Positions 1-8,696 are shown, counted from the first letter of the stretch. The stretch is DNA of 64,000 nucleotides from CAVXDY01 sp963760715 (GCA_963760715.1 CAVXDY010000003.1:496001-560000), one strand, 5' to 3'. A program made the numbers and translations. The notes: generated from the sequence alone by a model not told the origin.

Positions 1-263
1 GGAGCGGCGGGTGAGGAGCGGTCGGGTCGGTCATGACGTCCCTCTCGAGGCGGCTCGGCCGGCGTCGGTCGCGGGCCATCGCCCACCGGAACCGGCGGTG
101 GACGCTACACAACGCGTCGCCGCCTTCGGGGCATCGTGGCTCGCGAAGGGAGCGGAATGGAGGGTGCTCGTCCGACGGCCCCGGCCGTCCAGCGGCGGAG
201 CGCTCGAGGAGCTGGGGCTGCGAGCCGTTGCCGTGGGCCCGGGCCCCGGCGTATGTTCGCCCC

Positions 264-680
264 ATGGGCGACCCCCGCGCCGTGATGGAGCGGCTGACCG
301 CTGCGCAGAACGCGCACGATCTGGAGGGGATGCTCGCCTGCTTCCACGAGGACTACCGCAGCGAGCAGCCGCTGTTTCCGGCCCGGACCTTCCACGGAAG
401 CGCCCAGGTGCGCGCCAACTGGTCGGCGCTGCTCGAGGCGATCCCCGACTTTCACGCCGAGATCCTCCGGTCGGCGGTCGATGGAGACGCCATCTTCGTG
501 GAGATCCACTGGACGGGAACCAAGGCCGACGGCACGCCGCTTGACGAGCGTGGTGTCGTCATCATGGGCATCCGCGACGACCGCGTCGCGTGGGGGCGTT
601 TCTACGTCGACGAGGTCGAACGCGAGAGCGCCGACATCGACGCCGTTGTCCGCCGAATGGCGGGTACCGAAGACCGCTAG
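264..680 (+). CDS. SnoaL-like / NTF2-fold protein
   Basis: A 138-residue protein of the NTF2-like (SnoaL) fold. It begins with a helical stretch (DPRAVMERLTAAQNAHDLEG) followed by the usual pattern of small cone-shaped barrel proteins: an FHEDY segment, a W in the middle and alternating beta strands ending in a GRFYVDEVE-type strand. Family members are polyketide cyclases, isomerases or orphan stress proteins; no substrate can be named. The ATG at 264 is chosen because a -10-like TATGTT (252-257) lies exactly 6 nt upstream, the spacing of a leaderless transcript; there is no Shine-Dalgarno sequence. The open frame continues upstream to 33 but that part is Arg/Ser-rich and looks non-coding. 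No gene is seen in 1-263. Confidence 0.75.
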   Translation: MGDPRAVMERLTAAQNAHDLEGMLACFHEDYRSEQPLFPARTFHGSAQVRANWSALLEAIPDFHAEILRSAVDGDAIFVEIHWTGTKADGTPLDERGVVIMGIRDDRVAWGRFYVDEVERESADIDAVVRRMAGTEDR

Positions 681-726
681 CGCCGACGATGGACGCGCGG
701 CGGCAGCGCGCGTTGCTCGCGGATGC

Positions 727-2388
727 TCATCCGGCAGACGCTGTCGCCGGGCATCGGTCACCGCCGATCAGGCTGTCGATGATCCCGTCGGCCGACACCT
801 CGAAGCGGAGGACGACCAGGCCGGGTGCCCGCGTCCGCAGGAGCGTCCCCCAGGGCGCCCGGGGCGCGACGCATGCCGGTCCTGTCACCGTCCAGTACGG
901 GGTGTAGGTGAGGCGCAGGCGGTAGGTCCCGGCCCGCCGGATCCGGATCGTGACCGACTGCGGATCGAGCGCGACGATGCGGGCGCCCTGCGCCGGCGTC
1001 GCGATCGGCGTCGCGTGCGGCACCTCGTAGACCTTCCAGTGCGGCAGCCGGGCGACCTGCGGAAGGACGCCCCCGCGGTGCACGAGCAGGGCCTCGGCGC
1101 GGGCGCTCGTGTCGCGGTGGGCGTCGGGCAGGAGCACGTAGCGCACGCCCATGTCCCTCAACCACGCCAGGTAGGAGCGGCGCGACAGCGGTCCGTAGAG
1201 GGCGGCGTTCTGCGGCCAGTCGTCCTGCCGGAACCAGCCCCGGGCCAGCGGGATGCCGTGCGCCGGCAGGCGGTAGGACTCCCACTTGCCCGCGGTGGCG
1301 ACCACCTCGACGCGGTGCCCGGGGTCCCCGTGGCGTGCGAGGAACGCGGCCGCGGGAGCCCAGAAGGCCTCGTCGGCAACGGCCGGGGCCGCCGCATCGG
1401 CGCGCCCTTGGTACACCAGGTACGAGCCCTGCCAGGCGAGCGCGAGCGCGAGGACGGGAAGGACCGCGGCGTACGGACGGAACCGCCGCGCGGCCATCGG
1501 CACCAGCAGCATCGGCGCCGCCATGTAGATCGCCAGGCGCGCGGAGTTGCCGCCGACCGTCGAGGGGACCGCGAGGATGACCGCCCCCAGAGCGGCGTAG
1601 GCCGCGAACGTCCACCGCAGGACGCGATGCCCGGGGAGCCTCCAGCAGAGCGCGAGACCCGCCGCGCAGACAAGACCGATCTCGACCGTTTCAGGAACGC
1701 CGCTGGGGTAGCGGGCGCCCGCGCGGCCGAAGGCGAGCTGCATCAGGAGCTGCGCGACCGCGACCCCGCCGATACCGACGGCCCCGATCACGAGTCGGGG
1801 CTCCCGCCACCAGCGAGCGCTGCTCAGACCGGCGGCGGTGAGCGGCACCAGCACGAAGAGGAGCGCCAGGGGGCTCGATGCCGAGCAGAGGAGGAGCAGC
1901 GCGACCGCGGCCGTCATGCGGCGGACCTGGAGCGCCCAGAGCGCGGCGAGGCCGAAGCCGGTGCCGAGCATGAAGGGCCACTGTCCGTAGAGGATGGGCG
2001 TGGGGGCCAGGACGGCGAAGGCGAGAGCGGCGGGCCGCCAGTGATCCGCCCAGCGCCGGCGCGTGATGTCGGCGAAGGCGGCGGACGCGACCGCGGCCGA
2101 GGCGGCCATGACCGCCGTGAGCCCGAGCGTGGCCGCGGCCGGGGCGAAGATCAGGGAGTAGCCGACCTCGGTGTAGCTGCCGCCGTACCAGAGGTTGTCC
2201 CAGGCGCGGAAGCCGAACGATCGGTACTCCGCGATCTGGTACAGGTGGGCCGGCACGTCGGGTCCCGGCGGAGCCCAGCGAACGAGCGCGATGGCGAGAA
2301 GGCCGGAGAAGACGCCGAGGCCGACCGGGCTCAGCGCCAGCCGGCGCCCGGCACGTGCGCGGCGCAGACGAGGATGTCGGGGCTTCAC
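727..2388 (-). CDS. polytopic membrane protein, GT-C-like
   Basis: A membrane protein of about 553 residues with a basic N-terminus (KPRHPRLRRARAGRR), roughly ten hydrophobic segments over the first two thirds, and a soluble C-terminal third rich in beta strands. The layout (membrane region with acidic loops early, such as PPGPDVPAHLYQ, then an extracytoplasmic domain) resembles GT-C lipid-linked sugar transferases or YfhO-like proteins, but I recognise no diagnostic motif. The frame is open to a GTG at 2421; I prefer the GTG at 2388 because a TAGAAT -10 (2424-2429, minus strand) would place the transcript start inside the longer version, and GGAGGA precedes 2388. It is divergent from the DUF2127 gene. 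Confidence 0.7.
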   Translation of the reverse strand: MKPRHPRLRRARAGRRLALSPVGLGVFSGLLAIALVRWAPPGPDVPAHLYQIAEYRSFGFRAWDNLWYGGSYTEVGYSLIFAPAAATLGLTAVMAASAAVASAAFADITRRRWADHWRPAALAFAVLAPTPILYGQWPFMLGTGFGLAALWALQVRRMTAAVALLLLCSASSPLALLFVLVPLTAAGLSSARWWREPRLVIGAVGIGGVAVAQLLMQLAFGRAGARYPSGVPETVEIGLVCAAGLALCWRLPGHRVLRWTFAAYAALGAVILAVPSTVGGNSARLAIYMAAPMLLVPMAARRFRPYAAVLPVLALALAWQGSYLVYQGRADAAAPAVADEAFWAPAAAFLARHGDPGHRVEVVATAGKWESYRLPAHGIPLARGWFRQDDWPQNAALYGPLSRRSYLAWLRDMGVRYVLLPDAHRDTSARAEALLVHRGGVLPQVARLPHWKVYEVPHATPIATPAQGARIVALDPQSVTIRIRRAGTYRLRLTYTPYWTVTGPACVAPRAPWGTLLRTRAPGLVVLRFEVSADGIIDSLIGGDRCPATASAG

Positions 2389-2557
2389 GAGGGGGGACGT
2401 CCTCCATCGACCAGGGGACACCGATTCTACGAGCGGCGACTGCGCTCGCCGCCGTCCGCGGTGCGCGAGCGCCCGGTCGCGCCTCGCCGGGTGTCTCGAC
2501 CGCTCGACGGACCTCGCCGCAGAAGGGGCTCGAACGTCAGTCCCGTACCGTCTCGGC

Positions 2558-3067
2558 GTGGCCGACGAGATCTCGCCTCCGCCGGCAGCCGGCCGGCAAG
2601 GGTCTCACGTGGATACGGACCGCCGCGCGCGCCTGCTTCCGTGGATCGCGGCAGAGCGGGCCGCGCGGGGCCTCGCCCTGTTGGTGGTCGGGACTCTCCT
2701 TCTCGCCAACCGCCATGCGGACTGGGGCGGTGTCACGCGATGGATCTCGGTCCATCTGGGCCTCAACCCGGCCGGCCGGCTCGTGTCGCACGCGATCGAC
2801 CGCGCGCACCGTTTGACGGTACGTCAGGTCACGGTGCTCGGGGTCCTCTCCCTCGGCTACGGCGTCCTCGAGCTCGTCGAGGGCATCGGGCTGTGGCAGA
2901 GGCGCCGGTGGGCCGAGTACCTGACCGTCATTGCAACGGCACTCCTCATCCCCCTCGAGGTCTACGAGCTCGCGCACCGCGCCACTCTGCTCAAGGCCGG
3001 CGGCCTCGTCGTGAACCTCCTCATCGTCGCGTACCTCGTCCGCGTGCTTCGCCGACACGAGCCCTAG
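2558..3067 (+). CDS. DUF2127 family membrane protein
   Basis: A small membrane protein of 169 residues matching the DUF2127 pattern: N-terminal soluble start, a first helix beginning near AAERAARGLALLVVG, a basic loop, then a helix with LGYGVLELVEGIGLW, the WRRRWAEYLTV loop, a third helix with PLEVYEL and a final helix before a basic tail. Function of the family is unknown. The GTG at 2558 follows a TACCGT hexamer (2546-2551) by 6 nt, suggesting a leaderless message; a second in-frame GTG at 2609 with AAGG in front is an alternative. It is divergent from the membrane protein at 727-2388. Confidence 0.75.
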   Translation: MADEISPPPAAGRQGSHVDTDRRARLLPWIAAERAARGLALLVVGTLLLANRHADWGGVTRWISVHLGLNPAGRLVSHAIDRAHRLTVRQVTVLGVLSLGYGVLELVEGIGLWQRRRWAEYLTVIATALLIPLEVYELAHRATLLKAGGLVVNLLIVAYLVRVLRRHEP

Positions 3068-3099
3068 GAACGCCTTCGTCTCGGGGGGGGTGGCCTGAG

Positions 3100-3705
3100 C
3101 TACGCGCCCGGCGCCGTCAAGCCCCTCCGCATCGCGCCGCGCTTCCAGACGAAGTCGATCATCCCGGGCCGCCAGAAGATCCGCGTGTCCATGAACCCGC
3201 CGCCGTGGACGAAGGCGATGTCGATGATGTGCTCGGCCGCCACCGAGATCGGGATCTCGGTGCGTAGCGCGCCGATGTCGATGACGACAGTTCCGGTCAT
3301 GCCCGAGTAGGGCCAGGTCTGGACCGTCAGGCTGACCAGCCTCGCGCCCGGTCCGACGCCCTGGAAGTTCAGGTTGATGCCCGACATGAACTCCGTCGGG
3401 AACGTCGCCGGCAGGCGCCACCAGACCTGGTCGTTGCCCGGCCCCGCGCCCCACGTTCCCTCGAACGCGTCCACCCACGCCTTCGGGTTCGCCTGATACG
3501 GCGCCTGCGGCGAGAGGCGGTGCAACGCCGTGCCGAAGATCGACGCCGTCGCGCCGTAGCCGAGCTGGCGGATGCGGGCGGCGCGCGTGGACGCGCTGAG
3601 AGTGCCGGGGACGGGGAAGGAGTTCAACTGCCCGCTCGCCGGGTCGGCCACGTCGTGGATCCGCTGCCCCGGCCCGTCGGATCGGACCACCCCAACCGTG
3701 CCCAT
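3100..3705 (-). CDS. unrecognised 201-residue protein
   Basis: I do not recognise this protein. It has no signal peptide or membrane helix. The C-terminal half reads as a beta-rich domain (alternating hydrophobic strands, GTVVIDIGALRTEIPISV, then HIIDIAFVHGGGF) and is rich in Trp and Gly. The ATG at 3705 has a good GGAGG five bases upstream and a TATCCT hexamer further up, so expression looks real. Its stop faces the end of the DUF2127 gene across 32 bp. Confidence 0.6.
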   Translation of the reverse strand: MGTVGVVRSDGPGQRIHDVADPASGQLNSFPVPGTLSASTRAARIRQLGYGATASIFGTALHRLSPQAPYQANPKAWVDAFEGTWGAGPGNDQVWWRLPATFPTEFMSGINLNFQGVGPGARLVSLTVQTWPYSGMTGTVVIDIGALRTEIPISVAAEHIIDIAFVHGGGFMDTRIFWRPGMIDFVWKRGAMRRGLTAPGA

Positions 3706-3777
3706 CGGCGCCTCCGGGTCGTCGGGAGCCGAGGATACCGCGAGTGGGGGATCCGGGCCTGGGCGAGGCGGCAGCCG

Positions 3778-3802
3778 GAACCCCTGACCTGCCGCTTACA
3801 AG
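3778..3802 (-). repeat. 25-bp tRNA-Thr fragment, candidate att site
   Basis: These 25 bases are identical, in the same orientation, to 8544-8568 inside the tRNA-Thr gene (anticodon loop to T-loop on the minus strand). The flanking bases do not continue the match and cannot form a tRNA. Such a copy of the tRNA 3' half downstream of the intact gene is what site-specific integration leaves behind, so I read 3778-3802 and 8544-8568 as the two ends of an integrated segment. The repeat is seen directly; integration is inferred. Confidence 0.7.
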
Positions 3803-3889
3803 TCCTCAGGCCAGCCCGGTGCGACCTCGATGGCGAGCGGTCTCTCCTGAGCCTGGCGGCCTCGGGAAGTCCTGACGTAGGGTCGGCCC

Positions 3890-5746
3890 ATGAGGTCGCT
3901 CCAACGGGGACTGCTGCTCCTGCTCGTCCTTCTCGGCCCGGTTGCCATCGCGCAGGGTGCCGAGATCCAAGTGACCACAACGGCCGATCTCCTCGCCGCC
4001 GACGGGCTGTGCTCATTGCGAGAGGCGGTGTTCGCGGCCCGCGACAACACGCCGTTCCAGGGCTGCGCGGCCGGCGCCGCCGCCGGGACCGACACGATTC
4101 TGCTCGACGCCCAGACCTATGCCCTCTCGCTCCCAGGAGCCGGCGAGGCGGGCAACATGACCGGCGACCTCGACACGGGCATCCAGGCAGTGCGGATCAC
4201 GGGCCGGGGGACGGGATCCACCGCGATCGACGCGAGCCGCATCGACCGCGCCTTCGATCTCGTGGAGGGAGCGAGTCTCACGCTCGAGGACCTCAGCGTC
4301 CGCAATGGACGGGGTCCGGAGGGTGACCCGGGCGAGGCGGGTGGAGCGATTCGCAGCCAGGGTGCGCTGACGGCGCTTCGCGTCTCCTTCGTCGCGAATT
4401 CCGCCGGTGACGGATCGTCGGGATCGATGGGGGGCGGCCCGATTGGAGGGGGCGGGGCCGGGGGCGCGATCGCGAGCCGTCCGGGAATCGCCGGGGCGCC
4501 GAGCCTGACGGTCACCGACTCGAGCTTCGTCGGCAACCTGGCCGGAGACGGGGGTCTCTTCAGCGGCCCGGGTGAAGGGAACGGCGGCGATGGCGGGCGT
4601 GGGGGTGCGATCGAGGTCGAGGGCGGCACCGCGACGATCTCGAGGACGACCTTCAGCGGCAACCTCGCCGGGGTGGGCAGGAATGGCGGTACCGGACCCG
4701 CTGCTCCGGGCCCTGGTGGCGCCGGCGGCGTCGGCGGAGCGATCTACGTCTTCGGCGCGGCGGTCTCGATCTCCACGAGCACCTTCGCGGCCAACCGCGC
4801 AGGAGCCGGTGGGCTCACGGGCGGAGACCCCTCGATGCCCGCCAGGGGCGGCAGCGGCGGTGCGCTGTTCGCCGACTCGAGCAGCACGACGGACGTTGAG
4901 TACTCGACCTTCTCCGGCAACCTCCGCGGGCCCGTCTCGTTCCCCGAGGGTGCGAACGGCGTCGCGGGCGGCCGCGTTGCGGGCGCGATCCTGGCCGACC
5001 CTGCGCCGGCCTGCCAGAACGTGACCGCGGGCCCGGTGAGGAGCGTGACCCTGCCCGGCGACGCCAGCTGCCCCGGCCCGCGGCTCGAGGGCGATCCCAG
5101 GCTCGGCCCCCTGGCGGCGAACGGCGGGCCCACGCCGACCTTCCTGCCCGGGCCCGGGAGCGCCGCCATCGACGCCCTGGCCGGGGCGGCCTGCCCGGCC
5201 ACCGACCAGCGCGGCTTGCCGCGACCGCGGCTGGGCGGCTGCGACGCGGGCTCGGTCGAGGTCCAGCCCGATGCCGCAGGCGCGCGGCCGGGCGCCTCCG
5301 GCACGTCATCGCCCGCCGCCCGCCGCGTCTCCGGGCTGCGCCTGCGTCCGGCCGCGTTCCGCGCCGCCGGGGCCGGGGGCAGCGTCGGCAAGGTGATCAC
5401 GACCTCGGCCCAGCGGGCCCCGATCGGCACCACCGTCGCCTACCGCCTCGACGGCGCCGGCCGGGTCACCTTCACGATCCGCAAGCCCCTCGCGGGCCGG
5501 CGGGCGGGAAGGCGCTGCGTGCGGCCGGCCGCTGCGCCGCCCGGGGCTCGCCGCTGCACGCGACAGCAAGGGCTGAAGGGCAGCTTCGCCCACAGGGGGG
5601 CGCCAGGCCAAAACAGCTTCCGCTTCACGGGCCGCCTGCGCCGCAAGGCCCTCGCTCCCGGGCCGTACACCCTGGTCGCCAAGCTGGCGAACCCCGCGCG
5701 TGGACGCGGGACGACCGCCACCCGGGCATTCCGCATCGTGCGCTGA
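3890..5746 (+). CDS. CSLREA-domain parallel beta-helix exported protein
   Basis: An exported protein of 618 residues. A signal peptide (MRSLQRGLLLLLVLL...AQG) is followed by the CSLREA motif (DGLCSLREAV, about residues 41-50) that defines a family of bacterial surface proteins. Residues ~60-400 form Gly-rich repeats with recurring SxFxGNxAG turns typical of a right-handed parallel beta-helix, and near residue 420 comes the NGGPTPT...GSAAIDA signature of 'choice-of-anchor Q' proteins. The last ~130 residues are a basic beta-rich domain. A surface or secreted role is likely, with ligand unknown. The ATG lies 6 nt after TAGGGT (3878-3883), the leaderless arrangement. It lies inside the segment bounded by tRNA-Thr repeats. 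Confidence 0.85.
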   Translation: MRSLQRGLLLLLVLLGPVAIAQGAEIQVTTTADLLAADGLCSLREAVFAARDNTPFQGCAAGAAAGTDTILLDAQTYALSLPGAGEAGNMTGDLDTGIQAVRITGRGTGSTAIDASRIDRAFDLVEGASLTLEDLSVRNGRGPEGDPGEAGGAIRSQGALTALRVSFVANSAGDGSSGSMGGGPIGGGGAGGAIASRPGIAGAPSLTVTDSSFVGNLAGDGGLFSGPGEGNGGDGGRGGAIEVEGGTATISRTTFSGNLAGVGRNGGTGPAAPGPGGAGGVGGAIYVFGAAVSISTSTFAANRAGAGGLTGGDPSMPARGGSGGALFADSSSTTDVEYSTFSGNLRGPVSFPEGANGVAGGRVAGAILADPAPACQNVTAGPVRSVTLPGDASCPGPRLEGDPRLGPLAANGGPTPTFLPGPGSAAIDALAGAACPATDQRGLPRPRLGGCDAGSVEVQPDAAGARPGASGTSSPAARRVSGLRLRPAAFRAAGAGGSVGKVITTSAQRAPIGTTVAYRLDGAGRVTFTIRKPLAGRRAGRRCVRPAAAPPGARRCTRQQGLKGSFAHRGAPGQNSFRFTGRLRRKALAPGPYTLVAKLANPARGRGTTATRAFRIVR

Positions 5747-5770
5747 CGGACCTTTCCTGGCCCTGCGCCC

Positions 5771-5905
5771 GTGCGTTCGGTAAGCGTGGCTTCGCGGGAT
5801 CTTCAGGAGCCGAGAGTCCTCGACGAGGCCGGCTTCGGCGACGTGCAGGTCATCGACACGCCTCCCGAAGATCCCGTAAACGTGATCTACGTCGCTCGTC
5901 CCTGA
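5771..5905 (+). pseudogene. C-terminal remnant of SAM methyltransferase
   Basis: One frame from about 5795 to the stop at 5903-5905 encodes LDEAGFGDVQVIDTPPEDPV followed by NVIYVARP. This is the typical end of class I SAM-dependent methyltransferases (a 'xEAGFxxVxV' helix-strand, then a 'DPxNxxYVA' closing strand). Nothing upstream in this frame continues the domain: the sequence runs into the end of the CSLREA gene 25-50 bp away, and only a GTG at 5771 could start it (44 codons). I therefore call it a gene truncated at its 5' side, probably at a recombination breakpoint near 5750-5790. Confidence 0.65.
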
Positions 5906-5964
5906 CCCGACGGAATGAGTGCGCCGCCGTTGCTCGGCCGGCTGCGGGGACCGAGTTGCGCTGC

Positions 5965-7854
5965 TCAGCGCAGGCGGTAGCCGACGCCGCGAACCGTCTC
6001 GATTCGGCTGGCGGACGTGCCGAGCTTGCGGCGGAGGGTGCGCACGACGACGTCGACGACGTTGCTGCCGCCGTTGTACTCCGTTCCCCACACGATCGAG
6101 AGCAGATCGACGCGACTGACCGGCTTCCCCGAGCGTTCGTGGAGCGCTTCCAGAACGCCGAACTCGAGAGGCGACAACTGGACGCGCAGACCCTGGACAT
6201 CGACCGTGCGGTCGCCGGCGTCGAGCAGTGGTGACCGGGGGATGCCGAGCTCGGCGGCCGCGAGGTTCGCCAGCCAGCCGTCGATCGATTCGGGACCGAA
6301 GTCGAGCGCGGCGAGGTGGAAGGCGACGTCGCCGACGACGACCGGCTGCTCCAATGGGGCGAAGCCGAGCGTGACGAGCGCGGGCATGAGCGGCTCGGGG
6401 TTGGCCACCACGAAGTAGAGCCGGCCCAGGTGCGGGCGCATCATGAAGTAATCACGCTTGACGTCGAGCATGGTCGCGGCCTGGACGGGACCGGGCGCCT
6501 CGCCAGCACCCACGGCGAGGGCGCGGCGGTGCACGAGCGTCTTCTGGCCTGGCGGCAATGGGTGGCGTCGTGTGTGGGCAAGCCACGCCGCGACGACTGG
6601 ATCGTCTCGTTCGAGGGAGGGCGGGATCGCCCGCCACTCGCAGGTGACGGAGCACCCGGCGACGCCACCGGAACGGTCACGGACGACGCGCACCGCGTGC
6701 GGCGCCAGGTCTGCCCACCGATCGAGGACGGCGGCGCCCTCAGGCGGGTCGTGCTCAGTCCACAGCGCCCGGATGGCGGGCATGTCCTCGGGGCGGGCGG
6801 GCTCGACGGAGTAGCGGTGCGCCGTGGTCGGGAACATCGCCTCGCGCACGACGGGATTGTCGATCAGGAAGAGGAGGTCGGCCGTCGAGCGGGCGAGTTC
6901 GCGGACGCTGGCGCTGTGGGTCTGGGCCCGAACGTGATGCCATGCGGCCGCCCGGTACGAGCGGAACCGGTCGGGATCGAGCGACCGCAGCCGTTCCGCC
7001 AGAGCGATTTGAACCGCGTCGTGGAGGACGAGCCCGTCGGCCGCCGCATCGACGAACGACATGCGGCTCAGCCGCTCCACCGCATCGTCGGCGTCCTCGT
7101 TCAGCATGGCGGTGAGAACGCCCGACGTGACTCGCCGCACCACAGATGCCGCGTCGAGCGCTCGGCGTGCGTGACCGTCGAGACCGTCGCGGAACGACGA
7201 CGCCAGCGCATGCAGGACACGGGGAATTGCTTCCGCCGCCGGCAGGTCCCCGCCGGCCAGCCACGACTCGACGGCGAGCCGCAAGGTGAGTGGATGCCCT
7301 GCCCCGACCTTTCGGATGGCCGCAACCGCATCGGGCTCGTCGACGCCGGCGACACGGAGCAACTCGTCGACCTCGTCGTCGCCCAGCCGGCCGAGCGGTA
7401 ACACCTCGAGCCCTCCGAGGCGACCGCGCTCGACGGCCCACTCGAGCATGGGCGGTTCGCGGCCGGCTACCACGAGTCGAACGGCGCGGCCGGCGCTGGG
7501 TAGCCAGTCGTGGCGCAGCCAGGGGTCAGCGATCCGGAACAGCTCGTAGGCGTCGATCGTGACGACCGTGGGAGCGCAGCCATCGTCGTCGTCGAGTGCG
7601 GGCGTCGGGGCCGAGTGGAGCGCGTCGAGCAGTCCTCGCTCCGTCGGTTCGATGGCGCGGCAGTCGATCGAGACGACGGGTGTGCCGCGATCGCGGCACA
7701 CCCGGGCGAACTCGTTCAGCAGGGCCGACTTTCCGATGCCGGTCATGCCGTACACGAAGCACACACGCGGGCCCTCATCGTCGAGGACGCGGAGCAGCGC
7801 GGCCAGCTCCCGCGACCGACCGACGATCGGCGAAAGGCCCGGTTCAGTCAGCAT
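5965..7854 (-). CDS. AAA ATPase / GNAT-like / winged-helix regulator
   Basis: A 629-residue regulator with three parts. Residues ~10-290 are a STAND/AAA-type ATPase: IVGRSRELAALL opening, Walker A GMTGIGKS, a VVTIDAYE Walker B-like strand, and an HPLTLRLA helix typical of MalT/AfsR-like ATPases. A middle part (~330-520) starts YSVEPARPEDMPAIRALW and looks like a GNAT acetyltransferase fold used as a sensor. The last ~90 residues are an OmpR-type winged helix (LSPLEFGVLEAL...VVDVVVRTLRRKLG...VRGVGYRLR). The ATG at 7854 has GGAG four bases upstream, and 22 bp separate it from the YdhR-like gene, so the two are probably one operon. The signal sensed is unknown. Confidence 0.8.
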   Translation of the reverse strand: MLTEPGLSPIVGRSRELAALLRVLDDEGPRVCFVYGMTGIGKSALLNEFARVCRDRGTPVVSIDCRAIEPTERGLLDALHSAPTPALDDDDGCAPTVVTIDAYELFRIADPWLRHDWLPSAGRAVRLVVAGREPPMLEWAVERGRLGGLEVLPLGRLGDDEVDELLRVAGVDEPDAVAAIRKVGAGHPLTLRLAVESWLAGGDLPAAEAIPRVLHALASSFRDGLDGHARRALDAASVVRRVTSGVLTAMLNEDADDAVERLSRMSFVDAAADGLVLHDAVQIALAERLRSLDPDRFRSYRAAAWHHVRAQTHSASVRELARSTADLLFLIDNPVVREAMFPTTAHRYSVEPARPEDMPAIRALWTEHDPPEGAAVLDRWADLAPHAVRVVRDRSGGVAGCSVTCEWRAIPPSLERDDPVVAAWLAHTRRHPLPPGQKTLVHRRALAVGAGEAPGPVQAATMLDVKRDYFMMRPHLGRLYFVVANPEPLMPALVTLGFAPLEQPVVVGDVAFHLAALDFGPESIDGWLANLAAAELGIPRSPLLDAGDRTVDVQGLRVQLSPLEFGVLEALHERSGKPVSRVDLLSIVWGTEYNGGSNVVDVVVRTLRRKLGTSASRIETVRGVGYRLR

Positions 7855-7876
7855 CTGGCTCCATCGTGACAGGCGG

Positions 7877-8194
7877 TCAGGTGTGCGCCGCGACGAGCCC
7901 ACGGGTCGTGCTCGTCGGCCCGGCCAGCACACCGAACCGCTTGACCGTGATCCCGGTCAAGCCTGGTGTCGATCCGACACCTGCGAAGAGCTCGGAGGAG
8001 AGGAACTCGTCCGCCGCCTCGGCGCTCTCGAACACGTACACGCCTCCGTAGATGCCGTCATCGCGGTCCGCGAGCCAGACCTTCGATGCCAGGCCGGGGA
8101 CCGCGGCGAATGCCGGAGCGATGTCGTCGCACATGGCCTGGTACTGCTCCTCCGAGATCCCCTCGAGTGTGAAGTTCACGATCAGGACGTTCAT
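7877..8194 (-). CDS. YdhR-like putative mono-oxygenase
   Basis: A 105-residue ferredoxin-like alpha/beta barrel protein of the YdhR family. The opening strand NVLIVNFTLEGISEEQY, the VPGLASKVWL strand and the IYGGVYVFESAEAADEFL segment are the family hallmarks; the end (VKRFGVLAG) matches too. Relatives are small cofactor-free oxygenase-like dimers whose substrates are mostly unknown. The ATG at 8194 has a clear GGAGG six bases upstream. It is the first gene of a likely two-gene operon with the large regulator downstream, so it may supply or modify that regulator's signal (inference). Confidence 0.8.
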   Translation of the reverse strand: MNVLIVNFTLEGISEEQYQAMCDDIAPAFAAVPGLASKVWLADRDDGIYGGVYVFESAEAADEFLSSELFAGVGSTPGLTGITVKRFGVLAGPTSTTRGLVAAHT

Positions 8195-8526
8195 GTCATG
8201 CCTCCTCGGCCATTGGTGATATCGACATCATGCGGCCGGGGCACTGCTCGCACGTGAGGACTTGATGAGGATTCGCGTGCAGCAACGGCACCAGGCCACA
8301 GCGGCGATCTGAGGGCCGTCGCCGGCCCTGCGAATGCCCAGTACCCCCGACTACGGGCCCTGCGGGCCCGTTCAACCTCCCGCTCCGCGTTCTCCCCCCC
8401 CAGTCCCCCCACAGTGCGGGGGGCGCTCTCAGACGCCCATCAGACGTCCCCCCGGAGTTCAACGGGGTCAGCGCCGCCCGCCGCGCTGACGGGCGAGATC
8501 CCGCTGCCAGAGCGGGATCTCGCAGG
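8195..8526. other. non-coding stretch beside tRNA-Thr
   Basis: I see no credible gene here on either strand. It contains several inverted repeats: CGGGCCC-TGC-GGGCCCG around 8354-8370, GTCAGCG/CGCTGAC arms at 8467-8490, and the strong hairpin at 8493-8523. An integrase would be expected next to the tRNA if this is the edge of an integrated element, but no frame shows one; if it was present it has been lost. Confidence 0.5.
8493..8523 (-). terminator. hairpin downstream of tRNA-Thr
   Basis: A perfect 13-bp stem (GCGAGATCCCGCT / AGCGGGATCTCGC) with a 5-nt loop begins 4 bp beyond the tRNA 3' end, in the right place to stop or process its transcript. There is no run of U after it, so it may be a processing or protective hairpin and not a classical intrinsic terminator. 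Confidence 0.5.
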
Positions 8527-8600
8527 AGCCGGAGAGGGGACTCGAACCCCTGACCTGCCGCTTACAAGGCGGCTGCTCTACCAGACTGAGCTACTCCGGC
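8527..8600 (-). tRNA. tRNA-Thr (TGT anticodon)
   Basis: Full cloverleaf on the minus strand: 7-bp acceptor stem GCCGGAG/CTCCGGC, D-arm GCTC...GAGC, 5-bp anticodon stem GCCGC/GCGGC enclosing the loop CTTGTAA (anticodon TGT, reading ACA), T-arm AGGGG TTCGAGT CCCCT, discriminator T. CCA is not encoded. Its 3' half (8544-8568) is repeated at 3778-3802, marking it as a likely integration target. Confidence 0.97.
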
Positions 8601-8696
8601 GGGATGGCGCATGGCGTCAGGATCGCAGCATGCCAGCGAGCGGGGCCGGTAGCCTCTCGTCACCGGTCCGGGATGGACGACAGAGGGGTGGCTTTC

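Noticed and set aside
481..3267. 928-codon open frame on the plus strand
   Set aside because: Arg/Gly/Asp-rich composition with no domains; it lies antisense to the well-formed membrane protein at 727-2388. High GC leaves such shadow frames open.
3745..3830. Second tRNA-Thr gene around the 25-bp match
   Set aside because: Acceptor and D-arm cannot be formed; only anticodon loop to T-loop is present.
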